In this document: one piece after another, positions 28,981-42,265 of the stretch
How the letters are laid out: the number at the start of each line of letters is the position of its first letter
How positions within the stretch are numbered: position 1 is the first letter of the stretch
Assembly: GCA_012295275.1 (NCBI GenBank)
Contig: CM022671.1
Span: 8,667,386 to 8,731,385 of the forward strand
Origin: Chrysomallon squamiferum
Taxonomy: Eukaryota > Mollusca > Gastropoda > Neomphalida > Peltospiridae
DNA: 64,000 bases
Reading direction: 5' to 3'
Notes under the pieces: generated by a model
Databases searched by the model: none
What the model saw: only the letters and a program-made list of their open reading frames with translations
What the model was told of the DNA's origin: nothing
Translations under genes and position numbers: made by a program

Positions 28981-29808
28981 TCAGTCTTGTTTAACTGTCT
29001 TACTTTTTCTGTTTGCAATTATCTTCTGAATAATTAAGGTCTGAAAATATCCATTAACAAAATGAATTTGCAATATGTCTGCTATTTTAGACAGAAAATG
29101 ACCTGAGATGTATTTGAAGAAGTCATGATACTGAGGTAATTTCAGATCCAGAAGTTTTAATCCAACAAACCCAGCACAGCTCATTACAGCCATGACGAAA
29201 TAGAACTGAGCGTCTTCATCTGGATATTTCTTGTAAGCAATGACACCTCCAGCCACTGCAGCCACTATGTGAATAGTGAGAACCATCTCAAACCCTACAG
29301 GAGACAGCAATGTCAGACTGTAACTTGACAGTGAGAGAAGCATCAAACTGAGAGATCTTGTTGGATTCCAACCATAGACAAGATTTAACGACCATATTAA
29401 CACCATGGCAAAAAATGGCAGTGTGCACCATTGATCCAAGACAGCAAATTCCTGTTTCTGGATTATAATTCTCAACATCTGCACTGCACCATACAATCCA
29501 CTCATCACATTAAACAGGTAAAACATGTAAGCTTCAAAGTCATTGAGAAATTTGTTTTCTCTTGCCACTGTTGTCACAGCACACCAATAGGCTCCAACAA
29601 TGATGTAGCCAACGTTGACCATGGTGTTGAAAGGCATTTTGATCCATGGTGGAAATATCCCGTGTAGTGAAGAGACTTCTGCATAGTGGTGAAGACCAAG
29701 ATTGACATGAACCGAGATAAAAAAACCTTGGTAAATTAACCATGAGATAGCAGCACTGAAAAGTGTTACTGTGGCAATGGCCTTCCACAGTAAAATCATG
29801 GCTTTCAA
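28981..29808 (-). CDS. TMEM187: TMEM187, multipass membrane protein
   Basis: A single coding exon of 275 aa, close to the 261 aa of human TMEM187. Matching segments include NLGLHHYAEVSSLHGIFPP at about 36-54, KMPFNTMVNVGY at 57-68, the central AVLDQWCTLPFFA at 122-134, LSSYSLTLLSPVGFEM at 160-175, HIVAAV at 180-185 and GHFLSKIADILQIHF at 236-250. About seven hydrophobic segments are visible (roughly 5-30, 62-82, 95-115, 128-146, 153-174, 178-192, 202-220) with a basic C-terminal tail. The family has no established molecular function. The ATG at 29806-29808 gives the conserved N-terminal membrane segment. A pyrimidine-rich acceptor just before 29856 on the minus strand suggests an untranslated first exon nearer the HCFC1 promoter. 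The gene is divergent from HCFC1, as in human Xq28. Confidence 0.93.
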   Translation of the reverse strand: MKAMILLWKAIATVTLFSAAISWLIYQGFFISVHVNLGLHHYAEVSSLHGIFPPWIKMPFNTMVNVGYIIVGAYWCAVTTVARENKFLNDFEAYMFYLFNVMSGLYGAVQMLRIIIQKQEFAVLDQWCTLPFFAMVLIWSLNLVYGWNPTRSLSLMLLSLSSYSLTLLSPVGFEMVLTIHIVAAVAGGVIAYKKYPDEDAQFYFVMAVMSCAGFVGLKLLDLKLPQYHDFFKYISGHFLSKIADILQIHFVNGYFQTLIIQKIIANRKSKTVKQD

Positions 29809-29856
29809 GATTACAAGATTTCTTGTTACATTTTATTCTGTCCAAATGTTAAAAAC

Positions 29857-30757
29857 CTGAGGAACAAAAAAAATTAAGTCAGTTATTAATTTACAATAAC
29901 AATTTTTTTTTTTTTTTTAATATCTGATCCTGGGATCAACAAAACACACTAAATGTACAGACTGAGGAATCCAAAGGTGTCACACAGTCACTTAATCCAA
30001 ATTATGTAAACTATCTGTGTATTTAGTTTCTATTATTAAAAACATCAACAATCTGAATGTCTCTTTCACTGGATTCATTTGGAAATAGTGTTTGATGTTT
30101 TAAATAATAACTTATTAATTACTATACTGTCTACTGTTAAATCTGTGAGAGGCATACAATTTCCTTGATAATTTAATTAGACTAATTTGTATTAGTAGAT
30201 ATTTTACTCATAATGATAAATTTCTCAAAGAGAAAAGTTACAGCATTCAATAAAATATAAACCTGCAGGGATGGATGAGTATTTTTTCAGTGCCTGTGTC
30301 TCTAACCACTGAGCTATATATTATATAATATTCCGATACTAAATGGGAAACACTACCCTGTGATTTCGTGTGTATCTATGTGTGTACTCCAGTTTTTATT
30401 TTAAAAGAATAATAACGTATAACTATACAGAACGATATCCTCTAACCTTATTTAGGACAGCTCTCCAAAGTGGAATTTTTTTTTTATTTCGCTTCCGAAA
30501 TACTCTGCCTGATTCGGAATACATCGCCCTTTTCAGCGAAGTGACATTTTCCGATAGTTAATAAGTTGTCGGAATTATACGAAATGTACCGATATAACAT
30601 ACACGTCTAACTAACATTTTATAATTTGATACGCTACCTAATAGAAACAGACAATAACTTTGAAACCAGTCTACTCATTATTTCACGTGATATGCAAATT
30701 TTGTTTTTGCATCCGGGTACTTCCTCTTTTTACTTCTGCATTGTGGGTAATTTCAAT
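29857..30757. promoter_or_regulatory. Shared TMEM187/HCFC1 bidirectional promoter region
   Basis: TMEM187 (minus) and HCFC1 (plus) start codons lie 949 bp apart, head to head. The 80 bp before the HCFC1 ATG are dense in known motif types. They include TCACGTGA (E-box) at 30683-30690, an octamer ATGCAAAT at 30692-30699 with an inverted partner TTTGCAT at 30706-30712, an ETS-type ACTTCCTC near 30719, and a ZNF143/THAP11-like block at 30738-30757. A YY1-type AATATGGCGGC at 30755-30765 overlaps the start codon. Motifs were found by eye; binding is inferred. Confidence 0.6.
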
Positions 30758-33700
30758 ATGGCGGCACCCATATTGAAGTGGAAGCGGGTAACAAACACAA
30801 CAGGACCTTGTCCTAGGCCACGACATGGACATCGAGCAGTTGCAATTAAAGATTTAATGATCGTTTTTGGTGGTGGCAATGAAGGGATCGTTGATGAACT
30901 TCATGTTTACAATACTAGTAAGTAGCTGTCAAACCCATGGATTTCTTAAAATGGCGACTTTTTGTTATCGGTTGAAAAAAAATAGCGTCGTCAGTGACAG
31001 GTTGATCAATCGTGATATCATGTTGTAAAGTGTAAATTAATTTTGATTCAGAACATTGTCGTGGTTCTTAAATGTATTATTTTTAAGCATTTCAGTAATT
31101 TTGTTTCGTTTCGAAGATTTTACAATCGGAGAATAAATCAAGATGGCGGCGCCCTATATCTGGGAATTGCCGAAAACCTAAATAGTTTATCTGTTGATAG
31201 TATTAACATGCGTTTCAATTTGATAAAAAAAAATATAGTTGAATTTTTATTTTATATTTGTTTTTAAGTAAGAGCTTTTTATAGTTTCTTTGCTTAATTG
31301 TTTATTGCTTGTACATTACCCAATTTAGCCGCCATAATGGCGTCTTGCGCGCAATCCAAATCCCGCCTACGAGATCTTCTGTTGCGGGCCATTTTCAAGA
31401 CGAAATATTTAAAATAAAAATTTAGTTTATTTTTATATTTTTGTTAATCCTTTCGACAAACAGTATTTTATTTTATAATATTTTATTATCTGATTCAGTT
31501 ATGCAAATAGCTGAAATACGTTTGGCAAAGGTATAAAATCATTACCGCAAACGCGGGACTTTTGACCGTTTTATTTTATAAACGTCATTTAAATGTACGA
31601 GTTAATTAGTTCCATATAATGATATATTGGTGTGAGAGAGAGAAAAAAAAAATGATATTTTATTAAATTAAAATGTTAATTTTAACAATATATATAATTA
31701 TAAATATGTGATAATTAACGTCATTTTAATAAAAATATATAATATATTATTTGTATTATTTATTTAGTTTCTTTGATCCCAAATAATGTTGATAAAATTG
31801 TCTATATTTTTGGAATTTATTTATAAAATATATATAAATTTAGTTTTAAAAAACATCATTCAGGAATATTTTGCATACATACATTAATTTTCAGCCACTA
31901 GAATTTAAATATCTACAAATAGCTAATTCTGCCAAAATAGTATATGATAAATGCACTAAAAATTAAATTTGACAAATATAAAAATGTTTTAAATGTTCAT
32001 TCATTTTATTGCTGCAGTGAAACGAAGACAGATAAAAATAGCATTTGACACTCATATAAATATTGATTAAATAATAACTATCTTTTTTATTATAAACATT
32101 GTAAACCAAAATATGACCATGAAATGTGTAGATGTGTTTTAAGTAAGCATTCTATAATTAGTATACTTCTAATATATTCACACATACACACATACAGTTT
32201 TAAATACTGTTATTTCCATGTTCTATTATTTATGTGGCAATGGTGATTTTAATGTTATTCTGGTGCACAAAATATTTCTCTGTAAAAAAAAATAGTTGAT
32301 AATTTTATGGTTTATACTGACTTAAAATAGGTAATACTTTTTCCTTTTTTTTAATTTATGATGTAATTAATATATTTTGTTATTATTATTATTATTTTTT
32401 TTTTTTATAGCCACAAATCAGTGGTTTGTTCCAGCAGTGCGTGGTGACATTCCCCCAGGATGTGCTGCTTACGGATTTGTGTGCGACGGCACTCGTATTC
32501 TTATATTTGGTGGTATGGTGGAATATGGCAAATATTCAAATGAGCTGTATGAATTGCAGGCCAGTCGATGGGAATGGAAGCGGCTGAAACCAAAAGCTCC
32601 TAAAAATGGACCACCTCCTTGTCCTCGACTGGGTAAGCTATTTATAGTATTGAGTCAGTACATTTCATTTGTGTTAAAAGAAAGGAATGGAAACTAAATG
32701 TGTATAATTAATATTATTTATTATTAATTTCTTAAATTTTGTGGTTTTCGATTTATAATTAAATTTTTAAAACCATTTACTTTTCTTTGTGGTCTGTTTT
32801 ATAGAGGAGAAAGTATTTTTTTGAATTGCTGTTTTCTGCTTTATTTTATTTTAATTGTGGTGAAATACGTTATCACTCAGTGATTAGAGTACATGATTGA
32901 GTTACACAAGTTTGCTTGAAACGTATTCCCAGTGACTGGTTATCAGAAATTATGATGCATGGGAGAAGATTTAATCTTAGCAAGAAATATATTAATATGG
33001 ATGAGAATTAGGAGGCTCAGTGAGTAAACATGTAATTATACAGTCAGAAATTAAAATCTTTTTTTCATCTGTGACTGATATCTGTTACATTATTTTTCAG
33101 GTCACAGTTTTACATTACTGGGTAACAAAGCCTGGCTTTTTGGAGGTCTTGCAAATGACAGTGAAGATCCCAAGAACAACATACCAAGGTATGTATTGCT
33201 TGGTTCAGATTATATATCTTAAGTTGAAATATTAATATATGTAATTAATTAAATAGTACTATTTTAGAATTTTTTTTATCAACAGTTTTTAAAACCATTA
33301 ATGTTTTTGCCCTTTCAAATTGGAGATATCCTGCAGTATATAAACATAATAACCTTAATGATCACTTAAAATATTTTAATGATTAATTCCACCAGATACT
33401 TGAATGACATCTATGCTCTGGAACTGAAGCCATTTTCCAATCAGTTGTCTTGGGAACTTCCAAACACTGTGGGTCAGCCTCCACCCCCAAGGGAATCTCA
33501 TTCATGTGCAGCACATGTTGGAAAAGATGGCCGACATCCACGGCTCTTCATATATGGTGGCATGAGTGGTTGTCGTTTAGGAGATCTGTGGCAGTATGAA
33601 GTTGGTGAGTTTTATGCTTATTATTAAGCATTGATTGTTTCATTTATGATAAATTATTAGTTACAAATGATTTGGTTTGGACTATGAACAAATTTTAACA

Positions 33701-36700
33701 CTTGATTTGTATTTAGAGTAATTCATGCTTTGGTATTTGTGGATGTGTTCAGGTTTATGGTAATTCAGTTACTTCATATTAAAAATAACCAGTGGCAATT
33801 ATCATTTCTTTAAAAAAAAAAAAAATAATAATAATAATAATTGTAATAATAAATAAAGATAGTTATTCTCCATATTATTTGTAAAATTCTAATTAATAAT
33901 TTATTTAACATTTTTGCTTCACTAGACACATCAACATGGACAAAGCCTATAGTCCAAGGGATGCCTCCATTGCCAAGAAGTCTCCATTCAGCAACAGTCA
34001 TTGGAAATAGAATGTTTGTGTTTGGCGGCTGGGTCCCTCTGGTTATGGATGATGTCAAAGTAGCCACACATGAAAAGGAATGGAAATGTACAAACACTCT
34101 GGCTTCTCTTAATCTTGGTAAGTTTTATTTTTGTGTATTTTTCAGTCTAATTTTCTGGCTAGTACTTTTTATTATTTTCCATCTGAATTATTTTATTAAA
34201 TGGATTTGATATAAATATATTTCTGGTTAAATAGAATAATATTTAACAAATATTTTGCAGAATTTTTTTGATTTTCTATTTTTGTTTTATTATTATTATT
34301 ATGCATATAACATAAGTTCTACAATATTTATTTGATTTTTCTTAGAAACCATGACATGGGAGCCACTGGCCATGGAGGTGTTTGAAGATGCTCTTCCTCG
34401 TGCTAGAGCTGGTCACTGCAGTGTTGCAATCAACACTCGACTTTTTATCTGGAGTGGCAGAGATGGCTATCGCAAAGCTTGGAACAACCAGGTATTCATT
34501 TGCAGCATATACATTTGCAATAATTATAAAGAAATTCCATGTGATGTTTTGTTTTAAATATTATCCTTTTTATTTTAGCATATTTTCACTGTCATGAAGA
34601 AACAGCAGAAACATTTTAAGTATAATATATTTATTTATATTTTTAGGTGTGTTTCAAGGATTTGTGGTTCTTAGAAACGGGTAAGTTTATAAATATTTTC
34701 AACACATTTTGTTTCCACTATTTGCTGATTTTCTGATCTCGTAATTTCATAAAACAAATTATGCTACATCAAAGGATAACATTAAAGTATCAACTTATTT
34801 TCTTATACCTTAGAATGTACAATTCTGGTAAAACTATGTCTGTGCTTTATCCTTAATTACAGTTATGAAGAAATGAGAAATGAGCTTATAAGATGTTGTC
34901 AACTTAATGAATTATTTATGTGTGTATTAAATTCACAGAGAAACCACCAGCACCGTCTCGTGTTCAGCTAGTGCGTGCAAGTACAAACACACTTGAGGTG
35001 TGCTGGGGTGCTGTGCCAACAGCTGACGCCTATCTTCTGCAGCTACAGAAGTATGATCTCCCACCATCACATGCTATGACACCAACGGCTGTGCCCACCT
35101 CCAGTGCCCTTGTTAAACCAGTAACGCCAACGTTACAGCAAGCACCCATTATACGATCACCTGTAGGTAAGTTGTATTTTTTATCTGCTTCAGAGACATA
35201 CTACAGTTAGCCCTTGCAAACATTTGCTTTGGTTTTACTTCAGGAAGACACAGATGATATTAACTGGAAGACTGTCTAAAATTAATATTTATTTATTCAT
35301 TTTTATTTTTTCTTTGTTTTTAAATCTTTGTTCACCATCTACTAACATCATTCCTTTAGAAGGGACTTTTTTGTAATTTGAAATGGTTTTTTATTAATCC
35401 TTTGTATTAAGGTTGTAATGATAGTAAACAATGAATGACTTTTTTTCTTCTTTTTTTTAGAAATATTAATTGCTTTCCCATTCCATTGAATGTTTCTTTT
35501 TATTTTCATCATTTTAAAACATCAACTTTTCATCTCTTTTTTTTTTTTTTCATCTTTATTTTGATCTTGCCAGCAGGAGCAGGGCAAATTCGAACCATTG
35601 GTTCTGGTGCCCTAACATCTATAGCTCTCACTTCCCCGCAGACTATTAGAGGTATTTTTTTAAGTACACATCAGTTGAAAGTGTTTATTTTTGTGGCTGA
35701 AAAGTGCTTCAGTTATATGCTGGCATATTATTGCTATATTGGCAATGCATCTTAAAAATGTCATGCATGTAATTCATATTGTCTTGAGAATGTTTGTTTT
35801 TATTCATTGTTCAAAAATAATTGTTGTATTTTTGAAGTTGTTTTATTTCAGTTCTATATTTTTAAATTGTTATTTGTATTTTGTAAATTTACCTAATTTT
35901 GCATGGAAGATTTTTAAACATTCAGTAAATAAATGTTTTAAGGCTCTTGACAAACAATATACCCTACCTAATATTGTCATTTTAAATAAAATTATATTCC
36001 ATAATTTAAAATCATTTGATATTCAACATGAATAAATCTTAGCTTTACCAATTTTAAAGTTATTAAGTATTTTTTTTTTTTTTTTAAATATATGTATGTG
36101 TGTATAACTTTTTCATTATTAGTTTCTAAAAAAAAAAGAACTTTCACTATTAAATAATTTTCTCACAGAGGCTGATTTGCATGTCACCGTTTGTAGCTCA
36201 TAGTCTAGTTATAGGAATGTTCATGCACACACTAGCTATATGGTTAACTGAAATTAACAAATATTAAAATGTTAATTTCTGTTTTCTTTGAAATTGTTCT
36301 GTTGATTCATTTGTTTTTAATTTATAAAATTTGGTTTCAGGATATCAGATTATTTGCACTTTTTGTCTTTAGGCCATGTTTTAAAATCCATTTTTTTTTT
36401 TAAATTTAAATTCTCTTCCCCATCCTACCTGAATATAATAACACAGGTGATTTCAAATGCAGTTTTTTAAAAAAATGGAATTTATCTTTTTTTTCTTCTT
36501 CATGTAATTTAGAAATGATATAATGTGTTAATGGTTTTTATTATGATATTAATTTAAGATATCTAATGCATGCTTTTTATATTGTTCATATCTAAGAAAG
36601 AAAACCTCAGTTGTCTCTTCAGGTTCAGAATCTCATATTCCTGTAGACAATAAAAATACCTTTTATGTGTTAGTTATTAATTACTGGCAACAGAAAGCAC

Positions 36701-39700
36701 ACTCAGTAATATTAATCTGTACCTCAAACAAATTATTAAAAAAAGATGAAATGAGAATGTAATGTTACTTTGTATTTTCCTTAAAAATCACAACTATTCA
36801 TAGTTAACTTTTGTTTGATATTTGTTATAATTCTTCTTCATTAACAATTGTCTTGTCTGTTTCAGCTGATAATAAATTAAAATATTTTGTTTAAAAACTG
36901 ATATAACTTTTTAAAATACAAAAATATTCATTCTGAATGTTTCAAAACAGCACGCAAAACATGAATATATAAATTAGTTTTAAAATTCATTGTATTCAAA
37001 ACTAATATTAGTAAAATTTTCCACTGCTATATTTTTGAACAAATAAGGTCTACAAGTATTAAACATTGTTATTACTTTGTTGTTGTCATTTCACATATTA
37101 GTTAAATATTTGATGCCCATATCAGTTATTAGTAATTTTATAATCTAAATTTAAATGTGTTGATTTTTTTAAGTATATTTCATTGTTTATCATTTACAGC
37201 ATGCATTCCAGGAGTTTTATTATAAAAATATTATATAAATATATATATATATTAAATAGCAACCACACTTACATTTTTCATTTTAAAAGAAAAATGAGTT
37301 GCATTGTAATAAGTTAATAAGTTAAAAATTTAATTTTAGTGACAGCTACTCCAAGAGCAAAGGTTCCCATGACGGTCACACCTGTTTCTACAGGCCTAAG
37401 AGTTGCCACACCCCAAATAATTAACATGGGCCAAAAGTCAACAATTACCACAACTGTGAGATTTAAATTTTTTTTCTTTTTTTTTTAAGAAAAATTAAAT
37501 AATAAGAAAGTTCTGTAAAATGCATTATAATATAAAACTTGAGAATATTAAAATCCTCAGTTTTAATGCCTAATTACAACCTTCAAATTTGTTAATGTGT
37601 CTAAAGGTATTCTGATTGTGTTAATTTAATTTATTAATTACATTGTATAAACAAAGATGCTATTATGAAAAATATTATTGATTTGTAAGTAGAAATTTTG
37701 AAAATTAGGAAATGTATTCACATTTGTTCTCTGCTGTGATTTTAAAATGAATCATTTTTATTTTATACAGGCTGGTGGACAGATGACAGGTATTGCAGCA
37801 CTAGCAGCAGCAGCAGCAGCAACTCAGAAAATTCCTGGTGCAACAACAGCAGCTACAACCACACCAGTGTCAGGAATCAAAGTGGTAACTCCAACCATGG
37901 TAACATCACAAGGAATGAAGGTTTCACCAATGCAAGGATCTAAAATCCAACAAGGTAGGTTAATGAATTTATATCTGTTATACAAGTGAACATTTCTAAT
38001 TTGGAAATCTGAAGAGTAATTCTTAGAAAATATGTCAGTTTATTTGTAAATTTAAAAAACGGATTTTTTTTTTAATTTGACAAGAATAGTTCACAAATGT
38101 TTACAGCAGATTTATGTCATTAGCAAAGTACATAGAACCAATCTATGACCTTTAAACGTGTACATATATACATTAGTAAATTTCACTTACACATATACAC
38201 ACATGCATTTTCTTTTCATTTTAGTGACTCCAGGTCAGCCTCAAACTGTCCGAGTTGGTACACCAGGAACAACCATACTGAAGGCTGGAACTGGAAACCT
38301 GGCAGGCAAACAGGTGATCACAGTACACAAAGCTGGAACAGTGACAAATCAGCCTCAAATTGTCACTCTGGTGAAGACCACACAGGGCATGACAGTTGCT
38401 TCAGTAAGGATTTTTTTACAGTACTGATAATATATCACTTTAAAATATGTCTCGAAACAAAAATAGTATTAATGTAATTTAATAAACACTAATGATTACA
38501 GCTAGTATTACTTGTGTATATTTTTTTTATTTGTTGCTGGGGGGTTGTAAAGAAATATAACATTGATTAGAATATTTATGGTAGAGGCACTTCTGGTTTA
38601 AAAATATTTATAATTTTTAATTCCATTTGTTAATGGTGAGGGGTGGAAAATGAATTTGCTCTTTAAAATTGTATTTATTTTCTTGATTATTTTAAGTTGT
38701 TTTGTTTTTATATATTTTTTATATTTTAATTTTTTTTTAAATACATTGTATTGCAGACTAAAGGAGGTATACCTCATGGAGCAACTATTGTCAAATTGGT
38801 TACAACACAGGCTGGATCAGGAAAAGCAGGAGGGACAGTTATTAGTCAGAGTCCAGGACAAACTCCATCAACAATTCTGGGAATTAGTAGTGTTCAGCCA
38901 AACGTACGTTTTACCAAATTGTTTCTTTCTTTTTTTAAATTTATTTAATATTAAAAATGTCTTCAAAGAATAATAAACTTAATTAGAGATTGTTCCAAAG
39001 TAATTTAGCTATTGTTAATCAAAATGTGTGTTGTGTAAAGACTGTTTCAAAAGATTATTATTTAAATATTTTACTTTCTTTTCATTTGAAAAATTTCTTT
39101 ATTTAAAGGATGTAACTTTGTGTTTTCCACTACAATTTTATTCTTGTACATTGTTATTACTGTTAAACATTTTTTTTTAAATGTTTTTATTTTGTGTAGC
39201 CTGTTGTTTCAAAGAATGTAACCAACATAATAAAAACAATTCCAACATCGATAATCTCCATGGCAAAAGTGGGTGGCAACAGTGTTACCACACAGGCTGG
39301 TACAAAAACCATTGTCATTACTGCACCAAAAGGCAGTGGTGGTACTCTCACAACACCAACGAAGATTATGACAGTTCCTAAACTTGGTGGTCATGGCAGC
39401 ACACAGTTTATAGTTGTCAGCCCCCAGAGTGCAGCTGGGAAAGCAACAACACAGGCCATACTTGGTAAACATTGCTAAAATGTATTCCAGATCTTTCATT
39501 TCTGTTCTGTTTGATCATAATTTATTTTTTAATTTATTATTATTATTATATTTTTTATTATATGTCAAATATTAAATCCAATTCACACAATTTATCCATT
39601 TAAAAAAACCCTAAAGATTCACACAATTTAGACAGAATAAAACATCATACATGTTCTGGTTTGAATTACATCATGTTGATATTTTCAATTATTATGTAAT

Positions 39701-42234
39701 GACAGTTGTTTATTTATTTTTCAGATTAATTAACTAACTTTCATTATCTACTCTAAATTAATTATCTGTTGTTGCACATCACAGGTTCTGGAGGTAAAGC
39801 TGTAACTGTTTCAACACTGCCTTCATCACCACAGATTGTCACACCAGGAACAAAACCAGTTGTTACTTTACTTTCAAGTAAGCATTCACACTTCAGTTCA
39901 GTCTTTTCTTTTTCTTTTTTTTTATTTACTCTGCAAGTTAATCCATAACAGTATACTTAATCATATATAAAATTAATATTCTGTAATTTATTTAAAGGTT
40001 TATTATTATTTTATTTCTGTTGCCTCCATTTTAAACAGTTCAAATCATTAATATTTTTTAACATGCATTAACTGAGTTTTTAAAGTTAATATTTTTAATT
40101 AAAAATACTTGTGTTGTTCCACAGGTCAAGGTGGAAACATTTCAACAGCAGCAACTGCAAGTTCCACAATTCTGAATAACCCTGTTGTGAAAACTCCAGG
40201 TACATCAACCATTTCTCTAATAGCACAGCCATCATCAGGAATGACACCAACCTCGATTGTAACACGACAGATAATTGCAACGTCACATTCATCATTGGCT
40301 GGGACAGCGGGGAAGCCGGTTCAGATCACAATAACACCAGTGGGACAAAATGCAGCCCAAGTTCCAAAAACTGCAACAGTGACGACAATCACTACACAGC
40401 CTACAATCACAGAAGCTACTAGTGACGGACTCCAGCACGAAAGTGGTGAGGCCAGTGCAGGAGATTGTGGCAGGCCAGAAGGGTGTGGCACTCCTCCTCC
40501 AGGGGATTGTGGCAGACCAGAAGGGTGTGGCACTCCTCCACCAGGAGATTGTGGCAGACCAGAAGGATGTGGCACTCCTCCTCCAGGGGATTGTGGCAGA
40601 CCAGAAGGATGTGGCACTCCTCCTCCAGGGGATTGTGGCAGGCCAGAAGGATGTGGCACTCCTCCTCCAGGGGATTGTGGCAGGCCAGAAGGATGTGGCA
40701 CTCCTCCTCCAGGGGATTGTGGCAGGCCAGAAGGGTGTGGCACTCCTCCTCCAGGAGATTGTGGCAGGCCAGAAGGGTGTGGAACACCCCCTTTAGAAAA
40801 TGGAGAAGACAATCCTCAACAGCAAATGGATGAAGGTCAGGAAAATACAGCAACTAGTACAGAAGGTGGAGTGCTGGAGCAGTTACAAGGCACTCAAGCC
40901 TCTGGGACTGACAGTTCTAATGCAGACCAGCCAATGGAGGGTGTGGCATCAGACGCTGGCCCAGCTTCAGAAGCCACAACCTCAGAAACTGGACAGGGTG
41001 ATGCTCCTGAACCTATGGATACAAGTTTTGATCCTCATTTAAAGGTGAAGAAAGAAAGTGAAGATGGTTCGGGTGCACATCAGGAACATTCAGTAGAGAG
41101 TGCAGCTCAGCAGAAACCAGTGTTAACAAGTGATAGTTCAGGTCAGTACAAACCATTGTTTTGATCACCTAAAGATAGTTTTGTTTGCTTATATGTCATC
41201 TTGGGATTCATAACCACTAAAATTAGTTTACATTTGCAGTTTTAAAAGGTACCTTTATTATGAAAAATGAACACCAGAATTGTTGTTTGAATAAGACATG
41301 TACTAAAGGAATATACATCAATTCTTTTCTTAAATTGCTAATTCCTTTATATGTTGTTAACCTTCAATTTTATTGTTTTAATAATATGTTAAATATCTAT
41401 ATTAATTATATTACCTTCAGATCCACTTGCAACATTAGCATCAGCTGCATCATCTTCAACACCAGCTATAACCACTGTCAAACAAGAACAGGATGTAGCT
41501 AATGGTGTAAAACCTGAAACTGATGTTAAACAGGTTTGTGAAAGAGTTTGACACTTTTTTTTAATTATTACTGAGTTCTGTTGTGTTCACTGATTTAATT
41601 TTTAAAATTTCACACTAAATGATGATAAAATTGTAATATTAAAACTGAAAATTTAATTTTTATTATTGTTATTTTTTTATTATATTTTATTCTTAATAAT
41701 GTATTTAACTATTCAGTTTTTAATTTATTTTGTGTTTTAGTTAACCTGTATTTGGTTTTGTAGGAAAAGAATGTAGCTGTAAAACGTGATGGCAACCAGT
41801 GGTATGATGTAGGAATCATTAAAGGAACTACCTGCATTGTTTCTCATTATCATCTCCCATCTGAAGGAGCTCAGGGTAATGGTGATGTAAGTAATTTTTT
41901 TTTTTTAAATGTAAACATACATAACATTAAGATAATCTGGCAGTTATATATATGTATGTATATATTTATAATGTAACTGAATATTATATTGTTATCTTAT
42001 TATTGTTTGATTGCATGGTGAATTGGTAAATAAAACTATTTTCTGACTGATGTAAATGTAATATGTATAAATATTTCAATATTTGTTTCTAAATTAATAA
42101 AATTTATGAAAACACAAAACACTTTTTAATTTTTTTTTTTTTTAAAAGGCCATTTGTCTGGCAGGGGGAAATTTTATTATATTACTTTCAGCAACTTGTT
42201 GTAACAAACAATAAAAAAATACCTTATTTTGCCA

Positions 42235-42265
<31 letters not shown>

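Noticed and set aside
29431-29845. Open frames overlapping TMEM187 on other frames
   Set aside because: Shadows of the TMEM187 coding exon; no family match.
40321-40853. Long minus-strand and alternate plus-strand open frames over the HCFC1 repeat
   Set aside because: The 42-bp period keeps several frames open at once. Only the HCFC1 frame joins flanking exons in phase and matches the family.
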